64,000 nt of DNA from Pseudomonas sp. RIT-PI-q (GCF_001297125.1 NZ_LHPC01000077.1:62001-126000); one strand, 5' to 3'; positions 35,722-46,013 are shown, numbered from the stretch's first letter. Numbers and translations are program-made. Notes: generated by a model not told the origin, from the sequence alone.

Positions 35722-38700
35722 ATGCCGGCTTCATTCGTTCACCTACGCCTGCACACTGAATACTCCCTGGTCGACGGTCTGGTGCGGATCAAACCGCTGG
35801 TCAAGACCCTGGTCGGCATGAACATGCCTGCCGTAGCGGTCACTGACCAGAACAACATGTGTTCCCTGGTCAAATTCTATAAAGCCGCCATGGGGGCCGG
35901 GATCAAGCCGATCTGCGGCGCCGACCTGTGGCTGTCGAACAAGGACCCGGACAACGCCCTGAGCCGGATCAGCCTGCTGGCGATGAACGCCGTGGGCTAT
36001 CGCAACCTGACTGAACTGATCTCCCGCGGGTTCATCGACGGCCAGCGCAATGGCTCGATCATCATCGAGCGCGAGTGGGTGGCCGAGGCCAGCGAAGGCT
36101 TGATCATGCTGTCGGCAGCCAAAGAAGGCGAGATCGGCCTGGCCATGCTCAGCGGCAATCCGGCTGAAGCGGAAAACCTCGCTCGCGAATGGATGACGGT
36201 ATTTCCGGACCGTTTCTACCTGGAAATCCAGCGCACCAACCGCCCCAACGATGAAGAACAGCTGCACGGGGCCGTGGCCCTGGCCGCGAAAATCGGCGCG
36301 CCGCTGGTGGCCACCAACGACGTGCGCTTCATCAAGCAGGAAGACTTCGCCGCCCACGAAACCCGCGTCTGCATCGGTGAGGGCCGCGCCCTCGACGATC
36401 CGCGGCGTTCGAAGAATTACAGCGATCAGCAATACCTCAAAAGCGCCGAGGAAATGGCCGAGCTGTTCAGCGATATCCCCGAGGCACTGGCGAACACCGT
36501 CGAGATCGCCAAGCGCTGCAACATTGAAGTGAAACTGGGCAAACACTTCCTGCCCAACTTCCCGATCCCCGATGGCATGACCATCGACGAGTATTTCCGC
36601 AAGGTCTCCTTCGATGGTCTGGAAGATCGCCTGAGCGTTCTGCTGCCCAAGGACACCACCGAAGACTACGAAGCCAAGCGTCAGGTCTACGTCGACCGGC
36701 TGAATTTCGAACTGGATATCATCATCCAGATGGGCTTCCCCGGTTACTTCCTGATCGTTATGGACTTTATCCAGTGGGCCAAGAGCAACGGCGTACCGGT
36801 AGGTCCGGGCCGGGGGTCGGGTGCCGGGTCGCTGGTGGCCTATGTGCAGAAAATTACCGACCTTGATCCGCTGGAATATGACCTGCTGTTCGAACGTTTT
36901 CTTAACCCGGAACGGGTATCGATGCCCGACTTCGACGTCGACTTCTGCATGGATGGCCGTGACCGCGTTATCGAATACGTGGCCGAGAAATACGGCCGCA
37001 ACGCGGTAAGCCAGATCATCACCTTCGGTTCTATGGCGGCAAAAGCGGTGGTCCGCGACGTGGCGCGGGTGCAGGGTAAGTCCTACGGGCTGGCGGATCG
37101 TCTGTCGAAGATGATCCCGTTCGAAGTCGGCATGACCCTTGAAAAAGCTTACGAGCAGGAAGAAATTCTGCGTGACTTCATCAAGGTCGATGAAGAGGCC
37201 GCGGAAATCTGGGAGATGGCGCGCAAGCTCGAAGGCGTTGTGCGTAACGTCGGTAAGCACGCCGGTGGTGTGGTTATCGCACCGACCAAACTGACTGACT
37301 TCTCGCCGATCTATTGCGACGAAGCCGGCGATGGCCTGGTAACCCAGTTCGACAAGGACGACGTTGAAGCGGCCGGTCTGGTGAAGTTCGACTTCCTCGG
37401 TCTGCGGACCCTGACCGTTATCGATTGGGCGCTGAAAACCATCAACCGCGACCGCGCCAAGGTCGATCAGCCGCCGCTGGACATCGCGTTCATCCCGCTG
37501 GATGACAAGCCGACTTACCAGTTGCTGCAAAAAGCCGAAACCACGGCGGTGTTCCAGCTCGAGTCGCGCGGTATGAAGGAGCTGATCAAAAAGCTCAAGC
37601 CCGACTGCCTGGAAGACTTGATCGCACTGGTGGCCCTATTCCGTCCGGGCCCGCTGCAATCGGGCATGGTTGACGACTTTATCAACCGTAAGCACGGTCG
37701 CGCCGAACTCGCGTACCCGCACTCGGACTACCAGTACGAAGGCCTCAAGCCGGTATTGGCGCCGACTTACGGCATCATCCTGTATCAGGAACAGGTGATG
37801 CAGATTGCCCAGGTCATGGCCGGTTACACCCTCGGCGGTGCGGACATGCTCCGTCGGGCCATGGGTAAGAAAAAACCCGAAGAAATGGCCAAGCAGCGCG
37901 GCGGTTTCATTGAAGGTTGCGCCACCAACAATATCGACGCGGACCTGGCCGGTAACATCTTCGACCTGGTAGAAAAATTCGCCGGCTACGGCTTCAACAA
38001 ATCCCACTCCGCCGCCTACGGCCTGGTGTCGTACCAGACGGCATGGCTGAAAACCCACTACCCGGCGCCGTTCATGGCCGCGGTACTGTCAGCGGACATG
38101 CACAACACCGACAAGGTCGTGACCTTGATCGAAGAAATTCGCACCATGAAGCTGCGTCTCGACGCGCCGGATGTGAATACGTCGGAGTTCAAGTTCACGG
38201 TGAATGACGAAGGCCGGATCATCTATGGCCTCGGCGCGATCAAGGGTGTGGGTGAAGGGCCGGTCGAGGCGATTACCGAAGCGCGTCAGAACGGTCCGTT
38301 CAAGGACCTGTTCGATTTCTGTGCCCGGGTCGACCTCAAACGTATCAACAAACGCACCCTGGACGGTTTGATCCGCAGCGGCGCGCTGGATCGTCTGGGG
38401 CCGTATTTCCACGATGAGCCGAAAGCTTATCAGGCGAACATCGACCAGAACCGCGCCGTCTTGCTGGCGGCAATGGAAGGGGCGATCAAGGCCGCCGAAC
38501 AAACCGCACGGACCCACGACAGCGGCCATGCCGACTTGTTTGGCGGTCTGTTCGTCGAGCCGGATGCCGATGTCTACGCCAATCAGCGCAAGGCCAAGGA
38601 GCTGACCCTCAAGGAACGCCTGAAAGGGGAAAAAGACACCCTGGGCCTGTACCTGACCGGTCACCCGATCGACGAATACGAAGGTGAAATCCGCCGCTTC

Positions 38701-39243
38701 GCCCGTCAGCGCATCATCGACTTAAAGCCGGCTCGCGACACCCAGACGGTCGCGGGCATGATCATCGCCCTGCGCGTGATGAAGAACAAAAAGGGCGACA
38801 AGATGGGTTTCATCACCCTCGACGACCGCTCGGGCCGGATCGAGGCGTCGCTGTTCGCCGAGGCATTCCATTCCGCGCAGTCGCTGTTGCAGACCGACGC
38901 GATGGTGGTGGTCGAAGGCGAAGTCAGCAACGACGACTTCTCCGGCGGCTTGCGGCTGCGGGTCAAGCGGGTGATGAGCATGGAAGATGCGCGCACCAAC
39001 CTGGCCGAGAGCCTGCGCCTGAAGCTGCAGACCAAGGATTTGAAGGGCGATCAGCTACGCTGGCTGGGTGAGTTGTTCAAGCGTCACCGCGGTGCGTGCC
39101 CGATCACCATGGAGTACACCAGCCCCGATGCCAAGGCCTTGCTGCAGTTCGGCGAGACCTGGCGGATCGACCCGGCGGATGCGTTGATTCAAGCCTTGCG
39201 TGACCAGTTCGGGCGAGACAACGTCTTCCTCCAATACCGTTGA
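35722..39243 (+). CDS. dnaE: DNA polymerase III subunit alpha
   Basis: The catalytic C-family replicative polymerase. The 1173-residue product has, in order, a PHP domain (LRLHTEYSLVDGL at the start), the polymerase palm with GPGRGSGAGSLVAYV and the catalytic Asp pair in PDFDVDFC (about 405), KHAGGVVIAP, fingers with YQEQVMQIAQ, the helix-hairpin-helix region (GLGAIKGVGEGPVEAI) and an OB domain (VAGMIIALRVMKNKKGDKMG). Length matches Pseudomonas DnaE1 (1173). It is placed between rnhB and accA as in most gammaproteobacteria. Confidence 0.98.
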   Translation: MPASFVHLRLHTEYSLVDGLVRIKPLVKTLVGMNMPAVAVTDQNNMCSLVKFYKAAMGAGIKPICGADLWLSNKDPDNALSRISLLAMNAVGYRNLTELISRGFIDGQRNGSIIIEREWVAEASEGLIMLSAAKEGEIGLAMLSGNPAEAENLAREWMTVFPDRFYLEIQRTNRPNDEEQLHGAVALAAKIGAPLVATNDVRFIKQEDFAAHETRVCIGEGRALDDPRRSKNYSDQQYLKSAEEMAELFSDIPEALANTVEIAKRCNIEVKLGKHFLPNFPIPDGMTIDEYFRKVSFDGLEDRLSVLLPKDTTEDYEAKRQVYVDRLNFELDIIIQMGFPGYFLIVMDFIQWAKSNGVPVGPGRGSGAGSLVAYVQKITDLDPLEYDLLFERFLNPERVSMPDFDVDFCMDGRDRVIEYVAEKYGRNAVSQIITFGSMAAKAVVRDVARVQGKSYGLADRLSKMIPFEVGMTLEKAYEQEEILRDFIKVDEEAAEIWEMARKLEGVVRNVGKHAGGVVIAPTKLTDFSPIYCDEAGDGLVTQFDKDDVEAAGLVKFDFLGLRTLTVIDWALKTINRDRAKVDQPPLDIAFIPLDDKPTYQLLQKAETTAVFQLESRGMKELIKKLKPDCLEDLIALVALFRPGPLQSGMVDDFINRKHGRAELAYPHSDYQYEGLKPVLAPTYGIILYQEQVMQIAQVMAGYTLGGADMLRRAMGKKKPEEMAKQRGGFIEGCATNNIDADLAGNIFDLVEKFAGYGFNKSHSAAYGLVSYQTAWLKTHYPAPFMAAVLSADMHNTDKVVTLIEEIRTMKLRLDAPDVNTSEFKFTVNDEGRIIYGLGAIKGVGEGPVEAITEARQNGPFKDLFDFCARVDLKRINKRTLDGLIRSGALDRLGPYFHDEPKAYQANIDQNRAVLLAAMEGAIKAAEQTARTHDSGHADLFGGLFVEPDADVYANQRKAKELTLKERLKGEKDTLGLYLTGHPIDEYEGEIRRFARQRIIDLKPARDTQTVAGMIIALRVMKNKKGDKMGFITLDDRSGRIEASLFAEAFHSAQSLLQTDAMVVVEGEVSNDDFSGGLRLRVKRVMSMEDARTNLAESLRLKLQTKDLKGDQLRWLGELFKRHRGACPITMEYTSPDAKALLQFGETWRIDPADALIQALRDQFGRDNVFLQYR

Positions 39244-39394
39244 CGGTCAGGTGCCATTCTTGTGCTTAAGAGCAGCGCCTGATCTCGACCCAATTTTTAA
39301 TCTCGACCTGAACGCGCCTCTCCCTTAAGGTAGGGCGCGAATAGACAACCGGCCGGCCCAAGCTCCCTTGGATGTCGACCCAAGACGGACGCCT

Positions 39395-40342
39395 ATGAAC
39401 CCGAATTTTCTAGATTTCGAACAGCCGATCGCCGACCTGCAAGCCAAGATCGAAGAGTTGCGCTTGGTCGGTAATGACAATTCGCTGAATATCGGCGATG
39501 AGATCTCCCGCCTGCAGGACAAAAGCAGCACGCTGACCGAAGACATCTTCGGCAAGCTGACCAGCTGGCAGATCGCGCGTCTGGCGCGTCACCCGAAACG
39601 TCCATACACCCTGGACTACATCGAACACATCTTCACCGAGTTCGACGAACTGCACGGCGACCGTCACTTCTCCGACGACGCGGCCATCGTTGGCGGTATC
39701 GCGCGCCTGGACGACCAACCGGTGATGATCATCGGCCACCAGAAAGGTCGTGAAGTGCGCGAGAAGGTTCGCCGCAACTTCGGCATGCCGCGTCCGGAGG
39801 GCTACCGCAAGGCCTGCCGCCTGATGGAAATGGCCGAACGCTTCAAGATGCCGATCCTGACCTTCATCGACACCCCGGGTGCGTACCCTGGTATCGATGC
39901 CGAAGAACGCAACCAGAGCGAAGCGATTGCCTGGAACCTGCGCGTCATGGCCCGCCTGAAAACCCCAATCATCGCCACCGTGATCGGTGAGGGTGGTTCC
40001 GGCGGTGCGTTGGCGATCGGCGTTTGCGATCAGCTGAACATGCTGCAGTATTCGACCTATGCGGTCATTTCGCCGGAAGGTTGCGCTTCGATTCTGTGGA
40101 AAACCGCCGAGAAAGCCCCGGATGCCGCCGAAGCCATGGGCATCACTGCCGAGCGTCTGAAAGGCCTGGGCATCGTCGACAAAGTGATCAGTGAGCCGTT
40201 GGGCGGTGCACACCGCAATCCAGCTGCAGCCGCCGCATCGATCCGTGCCGAGCTGAGTTCGCAACTGGCGATGCTGAAGAAGTTCGATAACGAAGCGCTG
40301 CTGGCCCGTCGTTACGAGCGTCTGATGAGCTACGGTCTGTAA
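39395..40342 (+). CDS. accA: Acetyl-CoA carboxylase carboxyltransferase subunit alpha
   Basis: With AccD it moves CO2 from biotin to acetyl-CoA, giving malonyl-CoA for fatty acid synthesis. The 315-residue product starts MNPNFLDFEQPIADLQAKI and contains the crotonase-fold segments TFIDTPGAYPGIDAEE, IGEGGSGGALAIGV and SPEGCASILWK. The ATG at 39395 gives the family length; the frame starts 27 bases earlier. Confidence 0.98.
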   Translation: MNPNFLDFEQPIADLQAKIEELRLVGNDNSLNIGDEISRLQDKSSTLTEDIFGKLTSWQIARLARHPKRPYTLDYIEHIFTEFDELHGDRHFSDDAAIVGGIARLDDQPVMIIGHQKGREVREKVRRNFGMPRPEGYRKACRLMEMAERFKMPILTFIDTPGAYPGIDAEERNQSEAIAWNLRVMARLKTPIIATVIGEGGSGGALAIGVCDQLNMLQYSTYAVISPEGCASILWKTAEKAPDAAEAMGITAERLKGLGIVDKVISEPLGGAHRNPAAAAASIRAELSSQLAMLKKFDNEALLARRYERLMSYGL

Positions 40343-40358
40343 CTGTGCTCGCGATACC

Positions 40359-40441
40359 CCTGTAGGAGCTGCCGGAGGCTGCGATCTTTTGATCTTGCAT
40401 TTCCAGATCAAAAGATCGCAGCCTCCGGCAGCTCCTACAGG
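40359..40441. repeat. Perfect REP-type palindrome, family B, copy 2
   Basis: Two exact 37-base arms (40359-40395 and 40405-40441) around a 9-base loop. The arms read CCTGTAGGAGCTGCCGGAGG and continue to the GATCTTTTGATCT end near the loop. It lies between accA and tilS and could also end accA transcription. Confidence 0.92.
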
Positions 40442-40467
40442 GGACTTATGTGAAGTGATCGATCTCT

Positions 40468-41796
40468 ATGAATCCTTCCAACATCGATCTGCCTGCCAGA
40501 CTCCTGCTGAACCTGAGCCCTTGGCGCAATGCCAAGACCTGGCGCATCGCCTTCTCCGGTGGTCTCGACTCCACTGTCCTGCTGCACCTTCTGGCACACC
40601 TCGCAAAAACCCAAGCCCTGCCGGCGCTAAGCGCTATCCATGTCCATCACGGCCTTCAAGCTGCGGCCGATGCGTGGCCGGATCATTGTCAGTCGGTGTG
40701 TGAGGCGTTGGGAGTGCCGCTGCAGGTGGTTCGCGTGCAAGTTCGTCCTGGCGCCAGTGTTGAGCGTGCAGCCCGGGAGGCACGATATGGCGCGTTCATC
40801 GAGGCCACTCAGGCTGATGAAGTGCTACTGACTGCCCAGCATCGCGACGATCAAGCGGAAACGCTGCTATTTCGGCTGATGCGTGGGGCCGGAGTGCGAG
40901 GTTTGGCCGGGATGCCACGGCAACGTCCTTTGGGTAATGGGCACTTGCTGCGGCCATTGCTGGATGTCACGCGGGCGGAGCTTGAAACCTATGCCGCCGA
41001 GCATCAGCTGAGCTGGATCGAAGACCCGTCAAACCAGGATCGGCAGTTCTCGCGCAATTACCTGAGGCATCAGGTGTTCCCCGCATTGACCGAGCGCTGG
41101 CCGCAAGCGGTGGCGACCATCGCCCGCAGCGCCGCGCATCTGGGCGAAGCGCAGGGATTGCTCGATGAGTTGGCGCATATCGATCTGGCCCACGCCCGTA
41201 CGGTCGGTGAGTTCGATTGGTTGGGATTGCCGTCGCTGGAACTGACGTATTTGGTAACGCTGTCCGCCGCCCGCCAGCGCAATGCACTGAGTCACTGGCT
41301 CGAACCGCTGACACGACTGCCAGACAGTGACCATTGGTCGGGTTGGGAGGATTTGCGCGATGCCACCGGCGATGCCCGTCCGATCTGGCGGCTGGCTGAT
41401 GGTGAATTGCATCGGGCCGGGGGGCGTGTCTGGTGGTTGTCAGGCGGCTGGCTGAGCACACCACCCGCTGCCGGAATCTGGGCTGACCCCTCTCGATCGT
41501 TGATGTTGCCGGATAATGGCGTGCTCACACTCACCGGCCAAGTCCCCGCTGGGCCGCTGCGGATCCGCTATCGTGAGGGCGGTGAAATCATGGCGTTGCC
41601 TGATCGCGGCCATCGAGATCTGAAGCGTTTGCTCAACGAACGAGGCGTGCCGGGATTCGCCCGTGGCAGATTGCCGCTGCTCTACCAAGGCGAGCAATTG
41701 CTGGCGGTGGCCAACCTGCGGGGCTTGAACGGCAGCGCACTGGGCGGCTGGAATTTGCATTGGCAACCATCGAACGAAGATCAAGGTTTGAGCTGA
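40468..41796 (+). CDS. tilS: tRNA(Ile)-lysidine synthetase TilS
   Basis: Converts C34 of the CAU-anticodon tRNA-Ile to lysidine so that it reads AUA. The 442-residue product has the PP-loop FSGGLDSTVLLHLL (about 28-41), HHGLQ and QHRDDQAETLLFRLMRG, all typical of TilS, followed by the TilS substrate-binding and C-terminal domains (from about 190 and 365). The start has AACAT-rich upstream DNA without a strong ribosome binding site. Confidence 0.96.
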   Translation: MNPSNIDLPARLLLNLSPWRNAKTWRIAFSGGLDSTVLLHLLAHLAKTQALPALSAIHVHHGLQAAADAWPDHCQSVCEALGVPLQVVRVQVRPGASVERAAREARYGAFIEATQADEVLLTAQHRDDQAETLLFRLMRGAGVRGLAGMPRQRPLGNGHLLRPLLDVTRAELETYAAEHQLSWIEDPSNQDRQFSRNYLRHQVFPALTERWPQAVATIARSAAHLGEAQGLLDELAHIDLAHARTVGEFDWLGLPSLELTYLVTLSAARQRNALSHWLEPLTRLPDSDHWSGWEDLRDATGDARPIWRLADGELHRAGGRVWWLSGGWLSTPPAAGIWADPSRSLMLPDNGVLTLTGQVPAGPLRIRYREGGEIMALPDRGHRDLKRLLNERGVPGFARGRLPLLYQGEQLLAVANLRGLNGSALGGWNLHWQPSNEDQGLS

Positions 41797-41816
41797 AAGG
41801 GGCTTTCCGGTAGACT
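41788..41816 (+). promoter_or_regulatory. Candidate pyrG promoter
   Basis: TTGAGC (41788-41793) and TAGACT (41811-41816) have a 17-base spacer and overlap the tilS stop. A long leader of about 250 bases would then precede pyrG. Only the box match supports it. In the gap 41817-42070 I see no other gene. Confidence 0.4.
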
Positions 41817-42070
41817 ACGCTCCCTTCTTGATACAACTTCTGTGGATTCGCCTGAATTGCAGGAGTTGCCGATTACCAAGCAGTCTTTGCTGGGCGATTC
41901 CAAAAAATGTGTAGCGAGCAACGTACCGGTGTTTCATCTCCCGGTCTGTCCCAACGCGGCGGTTTTTTTGAAAGGTGCACTGTGATTAATGCAGGTGATC
42001 GGGGGCTTCGGCCTTCCTTCGCTTTCCCCGGCGGCTCGGACCGCTTTAACGCAGACTTCTAGGGTTTTTC

Positions 42071-43702
42071 ATGACGCGCTACATATTCGTCACGGGCGGT
42101 GTTGTTTCTTCATTGGGGAAAGGCATTGCATCGGCTTCATTGGCGGCGATCCTGGAGGCGCGGGGACTTAAGGTCACCATGCTGAAGCTGGACCCGTACA
42201 TCAACGTCGACCCGGGCACCATGAGCCCGTTCCAGCACGGTGAAGTGTTCGTCACCCACGACGGCGCCGAGACCGACCTGGACCTGGGCCACTACGAGCG
42301 GTTCATCCGCACGACCATGACCCAGAACAACAACTTCACCACTGGCCGTGTCTACGAACACGTCCTGCGCAAAGAGCGCCGTGGTGATTACCTGGGTGCC
42401 ACCATTCAGGTGATCCCGCACATCACCGACGAAATCAAGCGCCGGATCATCAAGGGCGCCGGCGATGCCGACGTGGCCATGGTCGAGATCGGTGGCACCG
42501 TGGGTGACATCGAATCGCAACCGTTCCTCGAAGCGATTCGTCAATTGCGTTTCGAAGTCGGCGCCAAGCGCGCGATGCTGATGCACCTGACACTGGTGCC
42601 GTACATTGCCACTGCCGGCGAAACCAAAACCAAGCCAACCCAGCACTCGGTCAAGGAACTGCGTTCCATCGGCCTGCAACCTGACGTGCTGGTCTGCCGC
42701 TCCGATCACCCGATCGACATCTCTTCGCGTCGCAAGATCGCCCAGTTCACCAACGTTGAAGAACGTGCGGTGATCGCGCTGGAAGATGCCGACACCATCT
42801 ACAAGATCCCGGGCATTCTGCACTCCCAGGGCCTGGATGATTTCGTCGTCGAGCGTTTCGGCCTGCAATGCGGCGGTGCCGATCTGTCCGAGTGGGAAGC
42901 CGTGGTCGACGCCAAGCTCAACCCAGAGCATGAAGTCACCATCGCCATGGTCGGCAAGTACATGGAACTGCTGGACGCCTACAAGTCGCTGATCGAAGCG
43001 ATGAGTCACGCCGGCATCAGCAACCGCACCAAGGTCAACCTGCGCTACATCGATTCCGAAGACATCGAAAACCAGGGCACCGCGCTGCTCGAAGGTGTCG
43101 ACGCGATCCTCGTACCGGGCGGCTTCGGTCTGCGCGGCGTGGAAGGCAAGATCACCGCCGTTCAATACGCTCGCGAAAACAAGGTTCCGTACCTCGGCAT
43201 CTGCCTGGGCATGCAAGTGGCCGTGATCGAGTTCGCTCGTAACGTGCTGGGCTGGAAAGACGCCAACTCCACCGAGTTCGATCGTGCAAGCGGTCACCCG
43301 GTCGTGGGTCTGATCACCGAGTGGGAAGATGCCACCGGCGCCGTCGAAACCCGTACCGAATCGTCCGATCTGGGCGGCACCATGCGCCTCGGCGCTCAGG
43401 ATTGCCTGCTTGAGCCAGGTTCCCTGGTGCACGATTGCTACGCCAAGGACGTGATCGTCGAGCGTCACCGTCACCGCTACGAAGTGAACAACAACCTGCT
43501 GCCGCAAATCATCGAAGCCGGTCTGAAAATCTCCGGTCGTTCCGGTGATGGCGCGCTGGTCGAAGTGGTTGAAGCGCCGGATCATCCATGGTTCGTCGCT
43601 TGCCAGTTCCACCCTGAGTTCACGTCGACACCACGCGACGGTCACCCGTTGTTCAGCGGTTTCGTTAAAGCAGCTTTGGTTCAACACCAGAAGAAGGCGT
43701 AA
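42071..43702 (+). CDS. pyrG: CTP synthase
   Basis: Makes CTP from UTP, ATP and glutamine. The 543-residue product has the synthase domain beginning TRYIFVTGGVVSSLGKGIAS (P-loop type) with YINVDPGTMSPFQHGE, and a C-terminal class I glutamine amidotransferase with the nucleophile in YLGICLGMQ (Cys about 379) and His/Glu in QFHPEFTS. Length matches the family (about 542-545). It heads the pyrG-kdsA-eno-ftsB-ispD series. Confidence 0.98.
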   Translation: MTRYIFVTGGVVSSLGKGIASASLAAILEARGLKVTMLKLDPYINVDPGTMSPFQHGEVFVTHDGAETDLDLGHYERFIRTTMTQNNNFTTGRVYEHVLRKERRGDYLGATIQVIPHITDEIKRRIIKGAGDADVAMVEIGGTVGDIESQPFLEAIRQLRFEVGAKRAMLMHLTLVPYIATAGETKTKPTQHSVKELRSIGLQPDVLVCRSDHPIDISSRRKIAQFTNVEERAVIALEDADTIYKIPGILHSQGLDDFVVERFGLQCGGADLSEWEAVVDAKLNPEHEVTIAMVGKYMELLDAYKSLIEAMSHAGISNRTKVNLRYIDSEDIENQGTALLEGVDAILVPGGFGLRGVEGKITAVQYARENKVPYLGICLGMQVAVIEFARNVLGWKDANSTEFDRASGHPVVGLITEWEDATGAVETRTESSDLGGTMRLGAQDCLLEPGSLVHDCYAKDVIVERHRHRYEVNNNLLPQIIEAGLKISGRSGDGALVEVVEAPDHPWFVACQFHPEFTSTPRDGHPLFSGFVKAALVQHQKKA

Positions 43703-43707
43703 TTCCA

Positions 43708-44553
43708 ATGGCGCAGAAGATCATCCGTGTAGGCAATATCGAGATTGCCAACGACAAGCCAATGGTGCTTTTCGGTGGCATGAACGTGCTGGAAAGCCGT
43801 GACATGGCGATGCAGGTCTGCGAAGAATACGTCAAGGTGACCGAGAAACTCGGTATCCCTTATGTGTTCAAGGCCAGCTTCGACAAAGCCAACCGGTCCT
43901 CCGTGACCTCTTACCGTGGCCCCGGCCTGGAAGAGGGCATGCGGATTTTCCAGGACATCAAGCAAGCCTTCGGCGTGCCGATCATCACCGACGTCCACGA
44001 GCCTGATCAGGCCGCGGTCGTCGCTGAAGTCTGCGACATCATCCAGTTGCCGGCCTTCCTGTCGCGCCAGACCGACCTTGTGGTCGCGATGGCCAAGACT
44101 GGCGCGGTGATCAACATCAAGAAAGCCCAGTTCCTCGCACCGCATGAGATGAAACACATCCTGAGCAAATGCGTGGAAGCGGGTAACGATCAGTTGATCC
44201 TCTGCGAGCGTGGTTCGAGCTTCGGCTACAACAACCTGGTCGTCGACATGCTCGGCTTCGGCATCATGAAGCAGTTCGAATACCCGGTGTTCTTCGACGT
44301 GACCCACGCGCTGCAAATGCCCGGTGGTCGCTCCGATTCCGCCGGTGGTCGTCGCGCCCAGGTGACCGACCTGGCCAAGGCCGGCATGAGCCAGTCCCTT
44401 GCCGGTCTGTTCCTCGAAGCCCACCCGGACCCGGACAACGCCAAATGCGACGGCCCATGCGCCTTGCGTCTGGATAAACTGGAGCCATTCCTGGCCCAGC
44501 TCAAAGCGCTGGACGAACTGGTGAAGAGTTTTCCGACGGTAGAAACCGCGTAG
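43708..44553 (+). CDS. kdsA: 2-dehydro-3-deoxyphosphooctonate aldolase KdsA
   Basis: Condenses phosphoenolpyruvate with arabinose-5-phosphate to KDO-8-phosphate for the LPS inner core. The 281-residue product contains YVFKASFDKANRSS, TDVHEPDQAA, IIQLPAFLSRQTDLV and DVTHALQMPGG, all characteristic. It starts 5 bases after the pyrG stop, so it is in the same transcript. It lacks the metal-site Cys near the N-terminus (NxxF type), which would make it a metal-independent form, but this is read by eye. Confidence 0.96.
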   Translation: MAQKIIRVGNIEIANDKPMVLFGGMNVLESRDMAMQVCEEYVKVTEKLGIPYVFKASFDKANRSSVTSYRGPGLEEGMRIFQDIKQAFGVPIITDVHEPDQAAVVAEVCDIIQLPAFLSRQTDLVVAMAKTGAVINIKKAQFLAPHEMKHILSKCVEAGNDQLILCERGSSFGYNNLVVDMLGFGIMKQFEYPVFFDVTHALQMPGGRSDSAGGRRAQVTDLAKAGMSQSLAGLFLEAHPDPDNAKCDGPCALRLDKLEPFLAQLKALDELVKSFPTVETA

Positions 44554-44567
44554 ACCGGGTTTCTCCA

Positions 44568-44651
44568 TGTAGGCGCTGGCTTGCCAGCGAAGGGTTCCTC
44601 AAGCCTTGCAGAGATTTCGAGGCCCCCTTCGCCGGCAAGCCGGCTCCTACA
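44568..44651. repeat. REP-type inverted repeat, family A variant, copy 7
   Basis: Arms 44568-44593 (TGTAGGCGCTGGCTTGCCAG...) and 44626-44651 (...GCAAGCCGGCTCCTACA) pair with a few mismatches around a 32-base spacer. It lies between kdsA and eno. Confidence 0.82.
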
Positions 44652-44723
44652 AAAAGCAATGTGACCCACAAGTTATAAATCGATCGGTACAGCGTTTTCG
44701 TCAACTTTGGAGTGTTTACAACA

Positions 44724-46013
44724 ATGGCAAAAATCGTCGACATCAAAGGTCGTGAAGTTCTCGACTCCCGTGGCAACCCCACCGTGGAAGCGGACGTGCT
44801 TCTCGATAACGGCATCATCGGCAGTGCTTGCGCGCCGTCCGGTGCTTCCACTGGCTCGCGTGAAGCGCTCGAGCTGCGTGATGGCGACAAGAGCCGTTAC
44901 CTGGGCAAGGGCGTTCTGAAGGCTGTCGCTAACATCAACGGTCCGATCCGCGACCTGTTGAAAGGCACCGACCCAAGCGACCAGAAAGCGCTGGATCACG
45001 CGATGATCAAGCTCGACGGCACTGAAAACAAAGGTTCCTTGGGCGCCAACGCGATCCTCGCCGTTTCCCTGGCCGCGGCCAAGGCAGCAGCACAGGACCA
45101 GGACCTTCCGCTGTACGCTCACATCGCCAACCTGAACGGCACCCCGGGTGTTTACTCGATGCCGGTTCCGATGATGAACATCATCAACGGTGGCGAGCAC
45201 GCCGATAACAACGTCGACATCCAGGAATTCATGGTTCAGCCAGTTGGCGCCAAGTCTTTCTCGGAAGGTCTGCGCATGGGCACCGAGATTTTCCATCACC
45301 TCAAAGCTGTGCTGAAGGCCCGTGGCCTGAGCACTGCCGTGGGTGACGAAGGTGGTTTCGCGCCGAACCTGGCTTCCAACGAAGACGCGTTGAAAGTGAT
45401 CTCCGAAGCCGTGGCCAACGCCGGTTACACCCTGGGCACCGACGTGACCCTGGCGCTGGACTGCGCAGCCAGCGAGTTCTACGAAGACGGCAAGTACAAC
45501 CTGTCCGGCGAAGGCCAGGTGTTCACCGCTGAAGGTTTCGCCGACTACCTGAAAGGCCTGACCGAGCGTTACCCGATCATCTCGATCGAAGACGGTCTGG
45601 ACGAGTCCGACTGGGCTGGCTGGAAAATCCTCACCGACAAGATCGGCGAGAAAGTCCAACTGGTCGGCGACGACCTGTTCGTGACCAACACCAAGATCCT
45701 GAAAGAAGGCATCGATAAAAAGATCGCCAACTCGATCCTGATCAAGTTCAACCAGATCGGCACCCTGACCGAAACCCTGGAAGCCATCCAGATGGCCAAG
45801 GCCGCGGGTTACACTGCCGTGATCTCGCACCGCTCCGGCGAAACCGAAGATTCGACCATTGCCGACCTGGCCGTGGGCACCTCGGCTGGCCAGATCAAGA
45901 CCGGCTCCCTGTGCCGTTCCGATCGCGTTTCCAAGTACAACCAACTGCTGCGTATCGAAGAGCAGTTGAATGGCAAGGCCAAGTACAACGGTCGCAGCGA
46001 ATTCCGCGGCTGA
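44724..46013 (+). CDS. eno: Enolase
   Basis: Interconverts 2-phosphoglycerate and phosphoenolpyruvate and can be part of the RNA degradosome. The 429-residue product begins MAKIVDIKGREVLDSRGNPT and contains GEGAxx-like GASTGSREALELRD, metal-site segments in LALDCAASEFY and ISIEDGLDESDW, the catalytic Lys in LIKFNQIGTLTETL, and SHRSGETEDSTIADLAV. The ATG at 44724 is used, not the frame start at 44712. Codon bias is strong, as expected for a highly expressed gene. Confidence 0.98.
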   Translation: MAKIVDIKGREVLDSRGNPTVEADVLLDNGIIGSACAPSGASTGSREALELRDGDKSRYLGKGVLKAVANINGPIRDLLKGTDPSDQKALDHAMIKLDGTENKGSLGANAILAVSLAAAKAAAQDQDLPLYAHIANLNGTPGVYSMPVPMMNIINGGEHADNNVDIQEFMVQPVGAKSFSEGLRMGTEIFHHLKAVLKARGLSTAVGDEGGFAPNLASNEDALKVISEAVANAGYTLGTDVTLALDCAASEFYEDGKYNLSGEGQVFTAEGFADYLKGLTERYPIISIEDGLDESDWAGWKILTDKIGEKVQLVGDDLFVTNTKILKEGIDKKIANSILIKFNQIGTLTETLEAIQMAKAAGYTAVISHRSGETEDSTIADLAVGTSAGQIKTGSLCRSDRVSKYNQLLRIEEQLNGKAKYNGRSEFRG

